NCBI RefSeq assembly: GCF_000690905.1
Contig: NZ_JMCL01000030.1
Location: forward strand, 62,001-126,000
Direction of reading: 5' to 3'
Source of the DNA: Pseudomonas sp. Ant30-3
Lineage (GTDB): Bacteria > Pseudomonadota > Gammaproteobacteria > Pseudomonadales > Pseudomonadaceae
DNA: 64,000 nt
The notes under the pieces were generated by a model, which was not told the DNA's origin, made no database searches, and saw only the letters and a program-made list of their open reading frames with translations. A program made the position numbers and the translations under genes. This document shows, piece by piece, positions 1-8,648 of this stretch. Positions within the stretch are counted from its first letter, which is position 1. Every line of letters begins with the position of its first letter.

Positions 1-1
1 A

Positions 2-763
2 TACAAGGCCGTGCGTGGGCTAATGCGTGGTTTGGCCCTGATCAATGGCTTGAATCGTTTCGATGGCGGGGCCAGTACGGCGCAGTTGGCCGAGCAAAGC
101 GGGTTACACCGCACCACGGTTCGTCGTTTGCTGGAGACTTTGCAGGCCGAGGGTTACGTGCGACGCAGTGAATCTGATGACAGCTATCGACTGACGCTGA
201 AAGTACGCGAACTGAGTGAAGGTTTTCGCGATGAACAATGGATCTCTTCGATCGCCGCGCCGCTGCTCGGTGAGTTGCTGCAAGAGGTCGTCTGGCCGAC
301 TGATCTGTGCACGCTGGACGGCGATGCCATGGTCATTCGCGAGACCACTCATCGCTTTAGCCGCCTGTCATTTCACCGCTCCATGGTCGGCCGGCGTTTA
401 CCATTGCTCATGACGGCCACTGGGCGTGCGTACTTTGCGTTCTGCCCCCCGGCTGAGCGCGAAGAGCTGATTGAGTTGATGATCAGCCGCGAAGATGAAC
501 AGTCGGCGCTGGCGGCGGATCGCAGTTTTGTCGATCGGTTGGTGGAGCACACCCTCGGCAAGGGCTACGGCGAAAATAATTCCCACTGGGGCCTGGAGCG
601 CAAAATTGCCGCCATTGCGATTCCGGTTAGGCACGAGGAGCGGGTCATGGGCTGCCTGAATCTGGTTTACATCGCCAAGGCGATGTCGGTTGAGGAAGCA
701 GCCCGCCGGTATCTACCGGCGATGCAAGGCGTAGTGGAGAAAATTAGGGCTCAATTGGAGTAG
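2..763 (+). CDS. IclR-family transcriptional regulator (5' end outside window)
   Basis: The product has an N-terminal winged helix-turn-helix (TAQLAEQSGLHRTTVRRLLETLQ) and a C-terminal IclR effector domain running to the stop at 763. The reading frame is open to the window edge with Y-K-A ahead of VRGLMRGLALIN, the usual IclR N-terminal stretch, so the true start lies upstream. A GTG at 11 is the first start codon in the window but is probably internal. The nearest relatives I recognise are MhpR-like regulators of aromatic catabolism. It precedes the minus-strand integrative element and has no visible target here. A role in controlling an upstream aromatic pathway is inference. Confidence 0.85.
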   Translation, partial: YKAVRGLMRGLALINGLNRFDGGASTAQLAEQSGLHRTTVRRLLETLQAEGYVRRSESDDSYRLTLKVRELSEGFRDEQWISSIAAPLLGELLQEVVWPTDLCTLDGDAMVIRETTHRFSRLSFHRSMVGRRLPLLMTATGRAYFAFCPPAEREELIELMISREDEQSALAADRSFVDRLVEHTLGKGYGENNSHWGLERKIAAIAIPVRHEERVMGCLNLVYIAKAMSVEEAARRYLPAMQGVVEKIRAQLE

Positions 764-890
764 TTTTGGCTGCATTTTGTGTGCTTGGCAGTTTTTGGTT
801 GGTTGGGTTGGCTCTCGCGTTAGAGACTCCCTCTTAAGGATCGACAGGCGATGTTACTGCGAGAGTTTGTCGACTGGGGGTACCCGGAAC

Positions 891-1226
891 TCAACCATAG
901 TTGTAAGCAGCCATTGTGGCAGGACGGTAATTATGAAAAGCATCCATTGGATAAAGGCTGCTATTTTGGACCTTCCCTAGACGTTTCCAGATCAATAAAG
1001 CGGTGAGTCGATAGTAATACCGGGTAGCGTCGGAATGCTCTTTCAGGTGCTGAGTGAGAAACCAGCGCACTTGCTTGAGCTGCCAGGTCCAGGGATTGTC
1101 TCGCTGCCATCGCTGTTGAATGGGCGCTTGCATGATTCGGGCTTGCCGTAGGTGTCGTTGCTGCGTGGTTGTCGAACCAGTCAGGACGCCGCTCAGGAAC
1201 AAAACCATATCAAACGGTTTGCTCAT
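891..1226 (-). CDS. Hypothetical protein, last gene of the integrase operon
   Basis: A 111-residue protein that I do not recognise. It is basic and rich in Trp, Arg and Gln, with a central stretch (WQLKQVRWFLTQHLKEH) followed by an Arg/Tyr-rich helix. There is no signal peptide or membrane span. Its ATG overlaps the stop of the upstream recombinase by 4 bases (ATGA), so the two are probably translationally coupled. The position suggests a partner of the recombinase, such as an accessory or excision factor, but no family supports this. Confidence 0.6.
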   Translation of the reverse strand: MSKPFDMVLFLSGVLTGSTTTQQRHLRQARIMQAPIQQRWQRDNPWTWQLKQVRWFLTQHLKEHSDATRYYYRLTALLIWKRLGKVQNSSLYPMDAFHNYRPATMAAYNYG

Positions 1227-2206
1227 GATCGGCCACCAATGTAGGCCGACACCACATCAATCCGGTTGTGTCCGAGTTTATGGCTGATCTGCTGACGCGC
1301 CTGTCTATCCAGTTCACGGTCAATGCGATAGCACTGTCCACCATTGACCGGTGCAGCGTGCCCGGTGAGCTGCTCGTAACGCTCGCAGGCGTAGGCCGCT
1401 CGCAGTTCATGAAAGCCTTTCAACCCTTGTTCATGCAGCGTTTCGCGGGCGGGAAGCACCGTCTGTTGCAGGAACACGGCGTAGCTTTCGTCTCGGGCCA
1501 GCAAGTTGCGGCTGCCGGTCGGCGACGCCTGACGAGCCAACTGCAGCGCCGTCTTCACCGCTTCATTGGCCGCGATCCATCGCGGCGCTGAAGCCCCTGA
1601 ACGGCCGCCTTTGGTCCCGTCCTGGATGTTGATGCGGCCTAAGTGTTCGGCTTCGCGGTGCAAGCGTGGCAGGTCAGCCAGGATCGCTTCGCGCAGGCGC
1701 ATGCCGGTTGTTCGCGCTAACAGGACAATCGCCACCACCCGCTCGTGGTGCTGTTCGCCCAGCACCTCCACGACTCGTTGCACCTGTTGGCGGTCTTGGC
1801 CATCCGGCGCGCGGGTGCGTACGCCCGAGCGCTGCAGTCCTAACACCTGGCTCGGACTGGCGATCCTGACGTCCTGATCACCGCGCAGCGCAACGAGGGT
1901 GCGGTTGACGCTGCTCAGGCGGTTCTGCGCGGTAGCGATGCAGAGTTCGCCTTGCTGGATCTGCTGGCGCAGGTAAGCGGCGTAGTCTTGCAGCGTCCGT
2001 CGATCGATCTGACGCGCATCGTTGTAACCGGGGCCATTCTCTGACCGACACCAACGCACGAACGCTTGCCAGCGATCGCTATGCGCTTTGCCCGTGGCAA
2101 AGTGGCCGCCGGCAAACAGATCCTTGAGCGCTTGTGGGCCGGCATAGCTCAGCTGGCGGCCATAGCCAAAGTTGCGACCATCACGCCGACTAATCAAGGT
2201 CATCAC
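1223..2206 (-). CDS. Tyrosine recombinase / integrase-domain protein
   Basis: A 327-residue tyrosine recombinase. The catalytic set is visible: Arg170 in TTGMRLREA, HxLR at 266-269 (HELR), His313 in HKLGHNRID and the candidate nucleophile Tyr322 in SAYIGG. The N-terminal ~130 residues form the SAM-like core-binding region (RWQAFVRWC). The length is typical of the integrase-domain proteins found in pseudomonad ICEs rather than of classical 400-residue phage integrases. Its start overlaps the 3' end of the upstream ATPase gene by 17 bases and its stop overlaps the next gene by 4, so all three form one operon. It could be the element's integrase or an accessory recombinase; no att site was found. 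Confidence 0.85.
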   Translation of the reverse strand: MMTLISRRDGRNFGYGRQLSYAGPQALKDLFAGGHFATGKAHSDRWQAFVRWCRSENGPGYNDARQIDRRTLQDYAAYLRQQIQQGELCIATAQNRLSSVNRTLVALRGDQDVRIASPSQVLGLQRSGVRTRAPDGQDRQQVQRVVEVLGEQHHERVVAIVLLARTTGMRLREAILADLPRLHREAEHLGRINIQDGTKGGRSGASAPRWIAANEAVKTALQLARQASPTGSRNLLARDESYAVFLQQTVLPARETLHEQGLKGFHELRAAYACERYEQLTGHAAPVNGGQCYRIDRELDRQARQQISHKLGHNRIDVVSAYIGGRS

Positions 2207-3772
2207 CGCTTTCGTTTGTTTGCAGAAACAGCAGCAGGGCTTTCCAGTGAGGGCTGAGCCTGTCCATCTGCCGCCAGTGTGTCGGGCGGAGCGGACTCGA
2301 TTTGAGCCGCTTCACAAGGGTGACGTCGATGGCGATGTAACTGCTGCCGTCGGTCCACGCCTCGGCGATGTTGGACTGTCCGAGCAGAATGTGAAGCGAT
2401 TTACCCTCACGGACCTGTCCCCCGTATGCAGGCCGACCACCTGTGCATAACGCTGCATAGTGATGCAGGCACCAGCGCAAAGCGGTCCAGGCGCGGCGTG
2501 TCTCGCGATCAAGCGCATCCTTTTCCGTCAATATATGGGTCCGCTCAATGAACACGTCGCGCAGTGTGGAGAAAGCCAGCATGTCCGGAACGAAGAGGCC
2601 GTTGAGCCAGTACTGTGTGCCGTTCAGTTCCACGTCCTGTTTCAGGTTCGCATGGATTCGCACGATACAGTCGACGAAGTCATGTGCGCTGTAGCAGCCG
2701 AAGCGGTCGAGTGTGGCGGGGTGAATGATCACGGCGATACCTTCGCGGGCGATGGCTTCACCCTTCGGGACCTCGAAGGCGTTATCGACCACCGCGAACC
2801 TTCCGCCTTGCCGCTTGTTGTGGCTATAACGGCATTTGCGCAGAAAGTCCTCCAACGACACGTGTCGCTTGCCGGGCAGAAGCGTGACGACCTCTTCCCG
2901 AGAGTAGATGTGGACGATATTGGCATCGCCGGAAAGCAGCGCCGCGCGGATTTTTCGCGACGCGCTTCGGTCTTGCGATGATCGCCAAGGCGGGATGCGA
3001 TCTGGTCAGCCATCTGACCAAATTGCCTGGTAATGGCTTTCCACACCGGACAGGTCTTGCGCAGGATTTCGGTGCGGGAGACGTTCAGGCCAATGGCCTT
3101 CTTGGATACGATGAGGCCGCCCGCACCCCACATGTGAGCGGGATCGTGACGCACGAGCACACCCTGGTTGTAGATGGAGACCGCGCCGTCCGCTTTCACG
3201 CGGTACCAGGTGAACTCGTCCTCGGCGTCCCAGCGTTCGGTGCGGGGATCGCGGGTGATGCGCTGGCCATTCAAAACCACGCTGACGGGGGTGTAACGTA
3301 CCAAATCCCGAACCTCCTGGATCGCCGACATCAACTCGGCGTTGCTCAGAGCCTCGAACCAGTCACCAGAAATTGAGCAGCCCAGCGACGCGTCCTCGAG
3401 GTCGTCTAGGTCGTAGTGATAACCCATCGCACGCGTATCGACGGTCATCCTCCAGGCATTGGAGCGCCAGACTGTTGTGGCATGGGCCATGATCTGGCCG
3501 CGCCCGAGACGGAAACGGCCATACGTCGCATCACCTTCATTGTGTGGCGTGCCGAACCGGCCGAAGTAGCGAACGACATCTTCGCGGCTGGCAAAGCCCT
3601 GGCCGTCGTCGCTGCAGCTGAAGCCGGTGCGCGACAGCGACAGATGCACGGCACTGGCGCTGGCATCGACCGAATTCATCAGCAACTCGATGAGGGCTTT
3701 GCCGATGGACCCCGCCTGGCTGTAAATGATGTGGTGGATGATCTGCGGATCGAGCTCGAAGGGCAGACGCAT
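2190..3772 (-). pseudogene. GHKL (histidine-kinase-like) ATPase, single frameshift
   Basis: About 527 codons, beginning at ATG 3772 behind a good AGGAGG. GHKL motifs are clear at the N terminus: N-box ELLMNSVDA (Glu29, Asn33, Asp36), G1 box DDGQGF (55-60) and a G2-like glycine loop GRFRLGRG (85-92). It resembles the MutL/Hsp90/MORC fold. The frame is lost at a run of five T on the plus strand (2951-2955). Beyond it the next frame continues EKIRAALLSGDANIVHIYS and runs to the stop at 2190. One extra A in the coding strand would restore the gene. It leads the ATPase-recombinase-small protein operon. Function unknown; this is either a recent pseudogene or a sequencing indel. Confidence 0.75.
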
Positions 3773-4127
3773 GGGACCTCCTCATGACTTCAGGTCAACA
3801 CTGGGATAACTGCACCGTCCCTAGGAGAGGAGGGACACGGGATCATTGATGCCTGCGATCAGCGTATGTGTCGAAAACCAAACCGAACCCCTGTTGCGCC
3901 GTATTCAGCGGGAGTGGGCGTGATCGGTCGACGTTTGCGCTATGAAAGGGTGTTTTCAGAAGCGTCGAGCAGGTCGTACGTCAGAGCCGCGACCGTATCG
4001 TCACGCATCGCTGACAGCGACCGTAGTGGACGTCAGTGGAACAACTTGACATGATTCCGAGATAGTTAGGGCGCTATGCAACCGGATGAGCGTCAGTTCA
4101 AAAATAACTTGCAATGAGACTGAGGTG
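3773..4127. other. Divergent intergenic region
   Basis: About 355 bases between the ATPase start and a small plus-strand frame. I see no gene. The ATPase ribosome-binding site (complement of CCTCC) is at 3779-3783. The rest is ordinary-looking sequence that probably holds the promoter of the minus-strand operon. Confidence 0.4.
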
Positions 4128-4325
4128 ATGGCGAAGACGCTTACCGATGCATACCTGGTGCTGCTGTTGGCGGCGACTATTCACGGCACCGATGCAGCCG
4201 TGCGTGATACGGCAAAGCGATGTGCGAAAACGTTGCCCAGAAGCAAACGGGATGTGATGTACCAGATAGTCGACAGCAAGGAACCGCTCAAGCTTGTATT
4301 CCATATCGCGGAGAATCTGGACTGA
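4128..4325 (+). CDS. Small hypothetical protein
   Basis: A 65-residue frame starting at ATG 4128 behind GAGG with tight spacing; a longer start at 4086 is possible but has no ribosome-binding site. The protein begins MAKTLTDAYLVLLLAATIHG, is helical, and has a basic middle (AKRCAKTLPRSKRD). I do not recognise it. It lies opposite to all other genes of the integrative element, between SSB and the ATPase gene. It could be a small regulator or a chance frame. Confidence 0.35.
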   Translation: MAKTLTDAYLVLLLAATIHGTDAAVRDTAKRCAKTLPRSKRDVMYQIVDSKEPLKLVFHIAENLD

Positions 4326-4527
4326 TGTGGCAAGCGAGGAGAGTCTGCAAGAGTAGCTGGAAGCCATGGGGCAGCGAATGGAGGCCGTAGGTTGGTTCTC
4401 CGGGAGCTTCCATGTGCCGCGAACTGTGGATCTCAGTGGAACTCCATGGACGCTGGCTGTTGCCCGGTGAGCGACTGGTGGTTGGCGCAATCGCTCAACG
4501 GGAAAGGTGCACGCAGGGCGGGAATGA

Positions 4528-4923
4528 TCACTCGTTCTCGGCTGGCTCCGCTGCAGCAGGCTTGGCCCCGAGCACGACAGACTCAATGCGATAAGGCAGG
4601 ATGCCAGCGCGGCGCGCTTCGATCTTGAAGGTCACACGCTCGTTTTCATCCGCATCCTCCCAATCGTCTTTCACCGCCCGACCTTCGACCAATACGCGCA
4701 TACCCTTCTGATACAGCGTTGCCCAGCGTTCGGCATCGCGATGCCAAATCTCGACCGGTGCCCAGAACCCGCCGCGATCTTCAAAGCCCTCCTTGGTAGG
4801 CACGGGGTTGTCGAAATAGACATTCAGGCGCAACAGCCTGCGCGGCTCGTTGTTGCCGTTGGGAAACTCGCGAAAATCTGGCGCAGAGCCGATATTGCCC
4901 TCGCCGTAGAAATGCGTGCTCAT
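4528..4923 (-). CDS. ssb: Single-stranded DNA-binding protein of the integrative element
   Basis: 131 residues from ATG 4923, preceded by AAGGAGT. It has an OB-fold SSB core with RLNVYFDNPVPTKEGFEDRGGFW, VEIWHRDAERWATLYQKGMRVLVEGRA and an acidic tail (AEPAENE). It is shorter than chromosomal SSB and typical of the ICE-borne form. It would protect single-stranded DNA during transfer or rolling-circle maintenance. The start overlaps the stop of the DUF3158 gene (ATGA), so it belongs to the TIGR03761-DUF3158-ssb operon. In related elements topB usually follows; here it is missing. Confidence 0.88.
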   Translation of the reverse strand: MSTHFYGEGNIGSAPDFREFPNGNNEPRRLLRLNVYFDNPVPTKEGFEDRGGFWAPVEIWHRDAERWATLYQKGMRVLVEGRAVKDDWEDADENERVTFKIEARRAGILPYRIESVVLGAKPAAAEPAENE

Positions 4924-5435
4924 GAGTGTGACTCCTTGGGGGTGATGGCGTGGACACGCCGTTGGTAAGCCCGTTCGACGTGTGCCAGTTTGCTGGCGCA
5001 TGCCGAGGTTTGCCGGGCGATGCTGTGAGTGAGGCTGATCTGCAGGTTCAGCACGATGCGCTGCACCTCGATGGCGTAGAGGTCGTCGATCAGCGATGCC
5101 GGTGTGCCGGGGCTGGCTAGCAGCTCCTCCCACAAAGCAGTACCCATGCGCGAGCGATCAAGGTTGCGCCAGCGCAGAAAGGTCGTGCCTGCGCCGGTGG
5201 TTTGCTGGGCCAGTTGCACGGCAAGCAGGTTGAAGGGGTGGCTGCGGGCCTGCGACAGCACCTTGCGCTGCGCCAGCCCGATCAGATCGTCCCGCAGCGC
5301 TTCGCACTGGCTGGCCCAGGTCGCAAGCTCCCCATTACCTTTAAAAGGTTTTAAAAGGCCTTTTAGGTAGCCTGCGTGTTCCAGCCTCTGGAAGTCCGCC
5401 TGTTCCAGTGCCAAGAAGCGGTTGGGTGCGATCAT
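4920..5435 (-). CDS. DUF3158 family integrative-element protein
   Basis: 171 residues beginning MIAPNRFLALEQADFQRLEH. It matches the DUF3158 family, which is known almost only from integrative conjugative elements, encoded between the TIGR03761 protein and SSB exactly as here. Biochemical function is unknown. It is soluble and mostly helical. Its start overlaps the TIGR03761 stop by 4 bases and its end overlaps the ssb start, so translation is probably coupled. Codon use matches the neighbouring element genes. Confidence 0.8.
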   Translation of the reverse strand: MIAPNRFLALEQADFQRLEHAGYLKGLLKPFKGNGELATWASQCEALRDDLIGLAQRKVLSQARSHPFNLLAVQLAQQTTGAGTTFLRWRNLDRSRMGTALWEELLASPGTPASLIDDLYAIEVQRIVLNLQISLTHSIARQTSACASKLAHVERAYQRRVHAITPKESHS

Positions 5436-6259
5436 GCTGGGTGGTCCTCACCGTCGACAGACGCAGGCGTACCGCCGTCCAGATCCTCCTCGTTTGATAT
5501 GTCTGGTTCAACGGTGTCAGTGTCGTTGGCTGGCGCAACCTCTGACACGGTCGGCGTGCCTGGCGCGGATGTCGGAGGAGGGCGATGGAGAAGCGGTGGC
5601 GCAAAGCGTGAACGGCGTGTGCCTTCGAGCACGTCCTGCGGCAGTTCACCGTATTTCTCCAGGGCGGCGCGTGCCGCGGCATTGTTGGCAGCGAAGTCGT
5701 CGCGCTGGGTACCAGAGTAGCGGTACTGCTGCGCCAGGCTGAAAAGGCTGCGTAGTGCATGCGCGCCCTCATTGAGCCAGCGTTCCAGGGTGCTGCGGTC
5801 GATCAGGGCGGTGTGATGCGCCAGGATCAGGCGCCGGGCCAGGTCGTCGTAGTCGGCCAGCAGATAGAGCGCCATGAAGCCGAGTTGCGAGGCCACGAAC
5901 AGCGGCAGCTTTACCGGCTGGACGTTGAGGTTCTCGCCCAGGCTGAGTGCAGCCGGCACATCGGCCAGCGCCTGATCAACCTGTTCGCGTAAGGCCTGAA
6001 GCTGTTCTTTGGTGGTGCTGAGCTTGTCCTCAATGCGCAGCATCCACCAGTCGGAGTAGGGATCATCCTGCTCGGCGCCGCGTTTGAGCTTGGTCATGAT
6101 GGCGACAAAGCCGTTGAGCCCGACAATGCCGGGTTTGCCCTCGGAGGGCGCGCGTCCGTGCCAGATGCGGGATGCATGATGGGTGTGCAGCGTCAGCGAC
6201 ATCGCGCTGCGCAGTGAACCAATGTTCAACTGCAGGGAAGATTCGGGTTCGGTGGCCAT
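5432..6259 (-). CDS. TIGR03761 (PFL_4669) family integrating conjugative element protein
   Basis: 275 residues with the characteristic start region SLTLHTHHASRIWHGRAP and a low-complexity acidic C terminus (Pro/Thr/Asp/Glu-rich from about residue 225). The family is a marker of PFGI-1 type ICEs and has no known activity. It is the first gene after the 100-bp repeat array, so its promoter probably lies in or beside that array. It is followed by overlapping DUF3158 and ssb genes. Confidence 0.85.
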   Translation of the reverse strand: MATEPESSLQLNIGSLRSAMSLTLHTHHASRIWHGRAPSEGKPGIVGLNGFVAIMTKLKRGAEQDDPYSDWWMLRIEDKLSTTKEQLQALREQVDQALADVPAALSLGENLNVQPVKLPLFVASQLGFMALYLLADYDDLARRLILAHHTALIDRSTLERWLNEGAHALRSLFSLAQQYRYSGTQRDDFAANNAAARAALEKYGELPQDVLEGTRRSRFAPPLLHRPPPTSAPGTPTVSEVAPANDTDTVEPDISNEEDLDGGTPASVDGEDHPA

Positions 6260-6440
6260 CGTGACGACTCTCGGTAAGGAAACGAGTCGCCAGCATCGGC
6301 ATTGACCGGAAGGGTGTCAGTCATCAAACCGCACCGCATGAATGCCTGTTTAGGCGTTCACACGGCTGCCGTGAAGTCTTGCGCTTCGCCGGGGCTGACC
6401 GGCTGCGAGATGTGTATCGTGACCATTGCCCTTCGCAGCT

Positions 6441-6800
6441 TCTGGAAGGCTACGTGTTCAACTATACCCGGGGTATAGGCGACCATGGCTTTCGGTGGAC
6501 TTTTCCTGCTGTGGATCCAGGGGCTGCAGGCGATGCGTTGCAGGGAAGGCCGTGTGTTCAGTTATACCAGTGGTATAGGCGACAGTGGCTTTCGGTGGAC
6601 TCTTCCTGCGAATGACGGCGGGGCTGGAGGTGATGCGTTGTAGGGAAGGCAGTGTGTTCAACTATACCAGTGGTATAGGCGGCTATGGACTTCGGTGGAC
6701 TCCTCCATGCTGATGACCCGGAGCTGGAAGTGATGCATTGCAGGGAAGGCAGCGTGTTCAGCTATACCTGTGGTATAGGCGACCCTGGCACTCGGTGGAC
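6441..6800. repeat. Array of four 100-bp direct repeats, each with a TATACC-N3-GGTATA palindrome
   Basis: Four copies of a 17-bp palindrome (CTATACC-N3-GGTATAG) begin at 6462, 6562, 6662 and 6762, exactly 100 bp apart. The central triplets are CGG, AGT, AGT and TGT; copy 2 has one arm mismatch. Each palindrome sits in a longer conserved unit: GGGAAGGC and GTGTTCA just upstream, then GGCGAC and CGGTGGAC downstream. The array lies between the replication-protein gene and TIGR03761 with no credible gene in it. It could be a centromere for the ParA/ParB pair, an iteron-like origin, or an operator ladder. Small frames read through it but look like repeat translation only. Confidence 0.9.
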
Positions 6801-6882
6801 GCACGCGCAGGCCGCCGCAGCGTTTGGACAGATCGAGTCATGGCATCCTGGTCATCATCCCGAAGAGCTGGGGCGGTTGCGT

Positions 6883-8073
6883 TCAGGGCAGACGCATCAG
6901 TGCCCGCAGGCGGGCGATATGCTCCAAGGCCACGGTGGGGTCAGCAGGTGGCGGTGATTCCGGGGGCTGCGACTCTGGTGTTGTCGTGACGCTGGGAGTC
7001 TTCTGTCCAGCCCAGGCGCGGAACTCACTACGCATGGCTTTCTGGATGATGCCGAACAAGTACCCGGCGGGATTGTGTACCGTGTTGGCTTGGCAGCGGG
7101 CATCCCATTCGTCGAGGACAGCCTGATGCAACTGCGTATCCACGGGCTGTAGGGCGGCGAGTGCGCCTGATTGCTGCTCTGCTTTGAGTGACAGGAAGCG
7201 CTCGGGGAGTCGAAGCGTTCCCAACTCGTGCGTGCGCGGTACAGTACGTACTTCTTTTATTTGTTTTTCTTTACGTACAGTACTATCGGTCTTCGGATTC
7301 CGAAGTGAGCCGGATTTACTGGGCTTTGCGCCTGCTTCGGATTCCGAAGTCGGGCGCGGCTGATTCCGAAGAAGGCTTTCTGGCCCTTCTTCGGAATTGT
7401 GGGCATCCCCAGGCTGTGGATAAGTCGCCGTCTGAACCCAGCCCTGCGCGGCCAGGCGCTGCGACAGTACCTGTAACCGGGTGGGAAGCATCTGGCCGCT
7501 GAGCAACGGATCTTCAGCCATTTCTTTCAGCACATGCACACCGACGCGCTGGATGGACTTGCTGGCGTGGGCCAAGGACCGGCTGACCAGCCTCAGATAA
7601 TCGGCGTCGAGCTGGATGGCTTCATAGGGCGTCAGAGGTTCATCGTGCAACACATAGAGGTTACCCAATATCCGTCCGGTCTTCGGGTCACGCCTGCGAC
7701 GCACCAGGCTGATCCAGCGCGTCAGCCTTAGCAGGGTCAGCGCGCGGGCGACAGTTTCATGGGATGCGCGCGCCGTACACGGCATTGAGGCCAGCCAGGG
7801 AGCGAGCTGGTCATAAGTGGGAAAGGCCGTGACCCCGTCATCATTGAGCAGCAGACGGAAGACTTGCCAGGCGTTTCGTTCAAGCGGGGTCAGTCGATTG
7901 TCCAGCAACAACGCACGTGGCACGCTGTCATGACGATTACCACTGAAGATGAATCCATCAGACGGAGCTGGTGCTGCCGGTGCCATGGTCGGGGGAGGCG
8001 GCATGTGCTGCAGCGCCTGGTCGAATAACTCCCCCAGCGATACGGGACTGGGTGAATGACGTGGACTGCCCAT
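6883..8073 (-). CDS. STY4528-family pathogenicity-island replication protein
   Basis: 396 residues. The N-terminal half contains a winged-helix-like region (LTPLERNAWQVFRLLL, TFPTYDQLAPWL, HETVARALTLLRLTRWISL). The C-terminal half has a basic linker and HNPAGYLFGIIQKAMRSEFRAW, as in the STY4528 family of island and ICE replication-associated proteins. The start overlaps the DUF2857 stop by one base (TGATG). Its 3' end is ~80 bases from the last palindrome of the 100-bp array, a plausible binding target (inference). Confidence 0.8.
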   Translation of the reverse strand: MGSPRHSPSPVSLGELFDQALQHMPPPPTMAPAAPAPSDGFIFSGNRHDSVPRALLLDNRLTPLERNAWQVFRLLLNDDGVTAFPTYDQLAPWLASMPCTARASHETVARALTLLRLTRWISLVRRRRDPKTGRILGNLYVLHDEPLTPYEAIQLDADYLRLVSRSLAHASKSIQRVGVHVLKEMAEDPLLSGQMLPTRLQVLSQRLAAQGWVQTATYPQPGDAHNSEEGPESLLRNQPRPTSESEAGAKPSKSGSLRNPKTDSTVRKEKQIKEVRTVPRTHELGTLRLPERFLSLKAEQQSGALAALQPVDTQLHQAVLDEWDARCQANTVHNPAGYLFGIIQKAMRSEFRAWAGQKTPSVTTTPESQPPESPPPADPTVALEHIARLRALMRLP

Positions 8074-8648
8074 CAGATCAGCCCTTCATCAATCCACCCT
8101 CGGATAGCGCTCCAAATGACAGAGATGGGCAGGCCCGTAGACTCCGCAAGATCGGCTGTAATGGCAAGCATGGCCATGTCGTCGGTCAGCGCAGTGCCAC
8201 GCTCTTTTACGGTTCCAGACCAGCGATGCCAGAGATCGGAATCCTGATCCTCTGTCAGAACCGGATGCCGGCCCTTGCGTTTGGGTAGCCCGATGACGTC
8301 GCGCCTGAGGGCGATTTCCTGATGGTTCAGGCCATAAAATTTGCTGATGAGTTCTGTGCTCGCGCCCAGTCGCAGGAACCGATCGATCTCCTCGATTTCC
8401 CGTGAGAGATTGTCTACCTGGCTCAGAAGGCGTCGCAGCACTTCCGAATTCACGCTCACGGAACACCATGAGACGGTGGCGTTTGCCAGGAGGCTGGCCA
8501 TGGCCGGATGCTTGAGTGCATCCAGAGCGGCATCGTCAAATCCCATGGACTTGGCCCGGCGCAACTGGCCATTGCGCAAATCGTGGAGCGCTTGCGCGAT
8601 GACGGCCTGATTGAGCGGATGCGGTTCGGGCATGGTCGGCGCCCTCAT
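8073..8648 (-). CDS. DUF2857 domain-containing integrative-element protein
   Basis: 191 residues from an ATG that overlaps the ParB stop (ATGA), which fixes the start. It matches DUF2857, a family found in pseudomonad ICEs between ParB and the STY4528 protein; this synteny is the main support. A helix-turn-helix-like segment (ASTELISKFYGLNHQEIALRRDVIGL) is visible near residues 95-120, suggesting DNA binding. A role in element replication or regulation is inference. Confidence 0.78.
   Translation of the reverse strand: MRAPTMPEPHPLNQAVIAQALHDLRNGQLRRAKSMGFDDAALDALKHPAMASLLANATVSWCSVSVNSEVLRRLLSQVDNLSREIEEIDRFLRLGASTELISKFYGLNHQEIALRRDVIGLPKRKGRHPVLTEDQDSDLWHRWSGTVKERGTALTDDMAMLAITADLAESTGLPISVIWSAIRGWIDEGLI

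Noticed and set aside
4098..4586. A 162-codon minus-strand frame between ssb and the ATPase
   Set aside because: No ribosome-binding site, no motif, composition unlike a protein, and it overlaps the ssb end and the small plus-strand frame.
6441..6800. CRISPR-like reading of the 100-bp repeats
   Set aside because: The conserved parts extend well outside the palindrome, units are 100 bp with no variable spacers of 30-40 bp, and no cas gene is present.
6379..7126. Several small plus-strand frames (60-100 codons) across the palindrome array
   Set aside because: They repeat the same peptide (VFNYTRGIGDHGFRWT-like) because they translate the DNA repeat, lack ribosome sites, and overlap the minus-strand replication gene.
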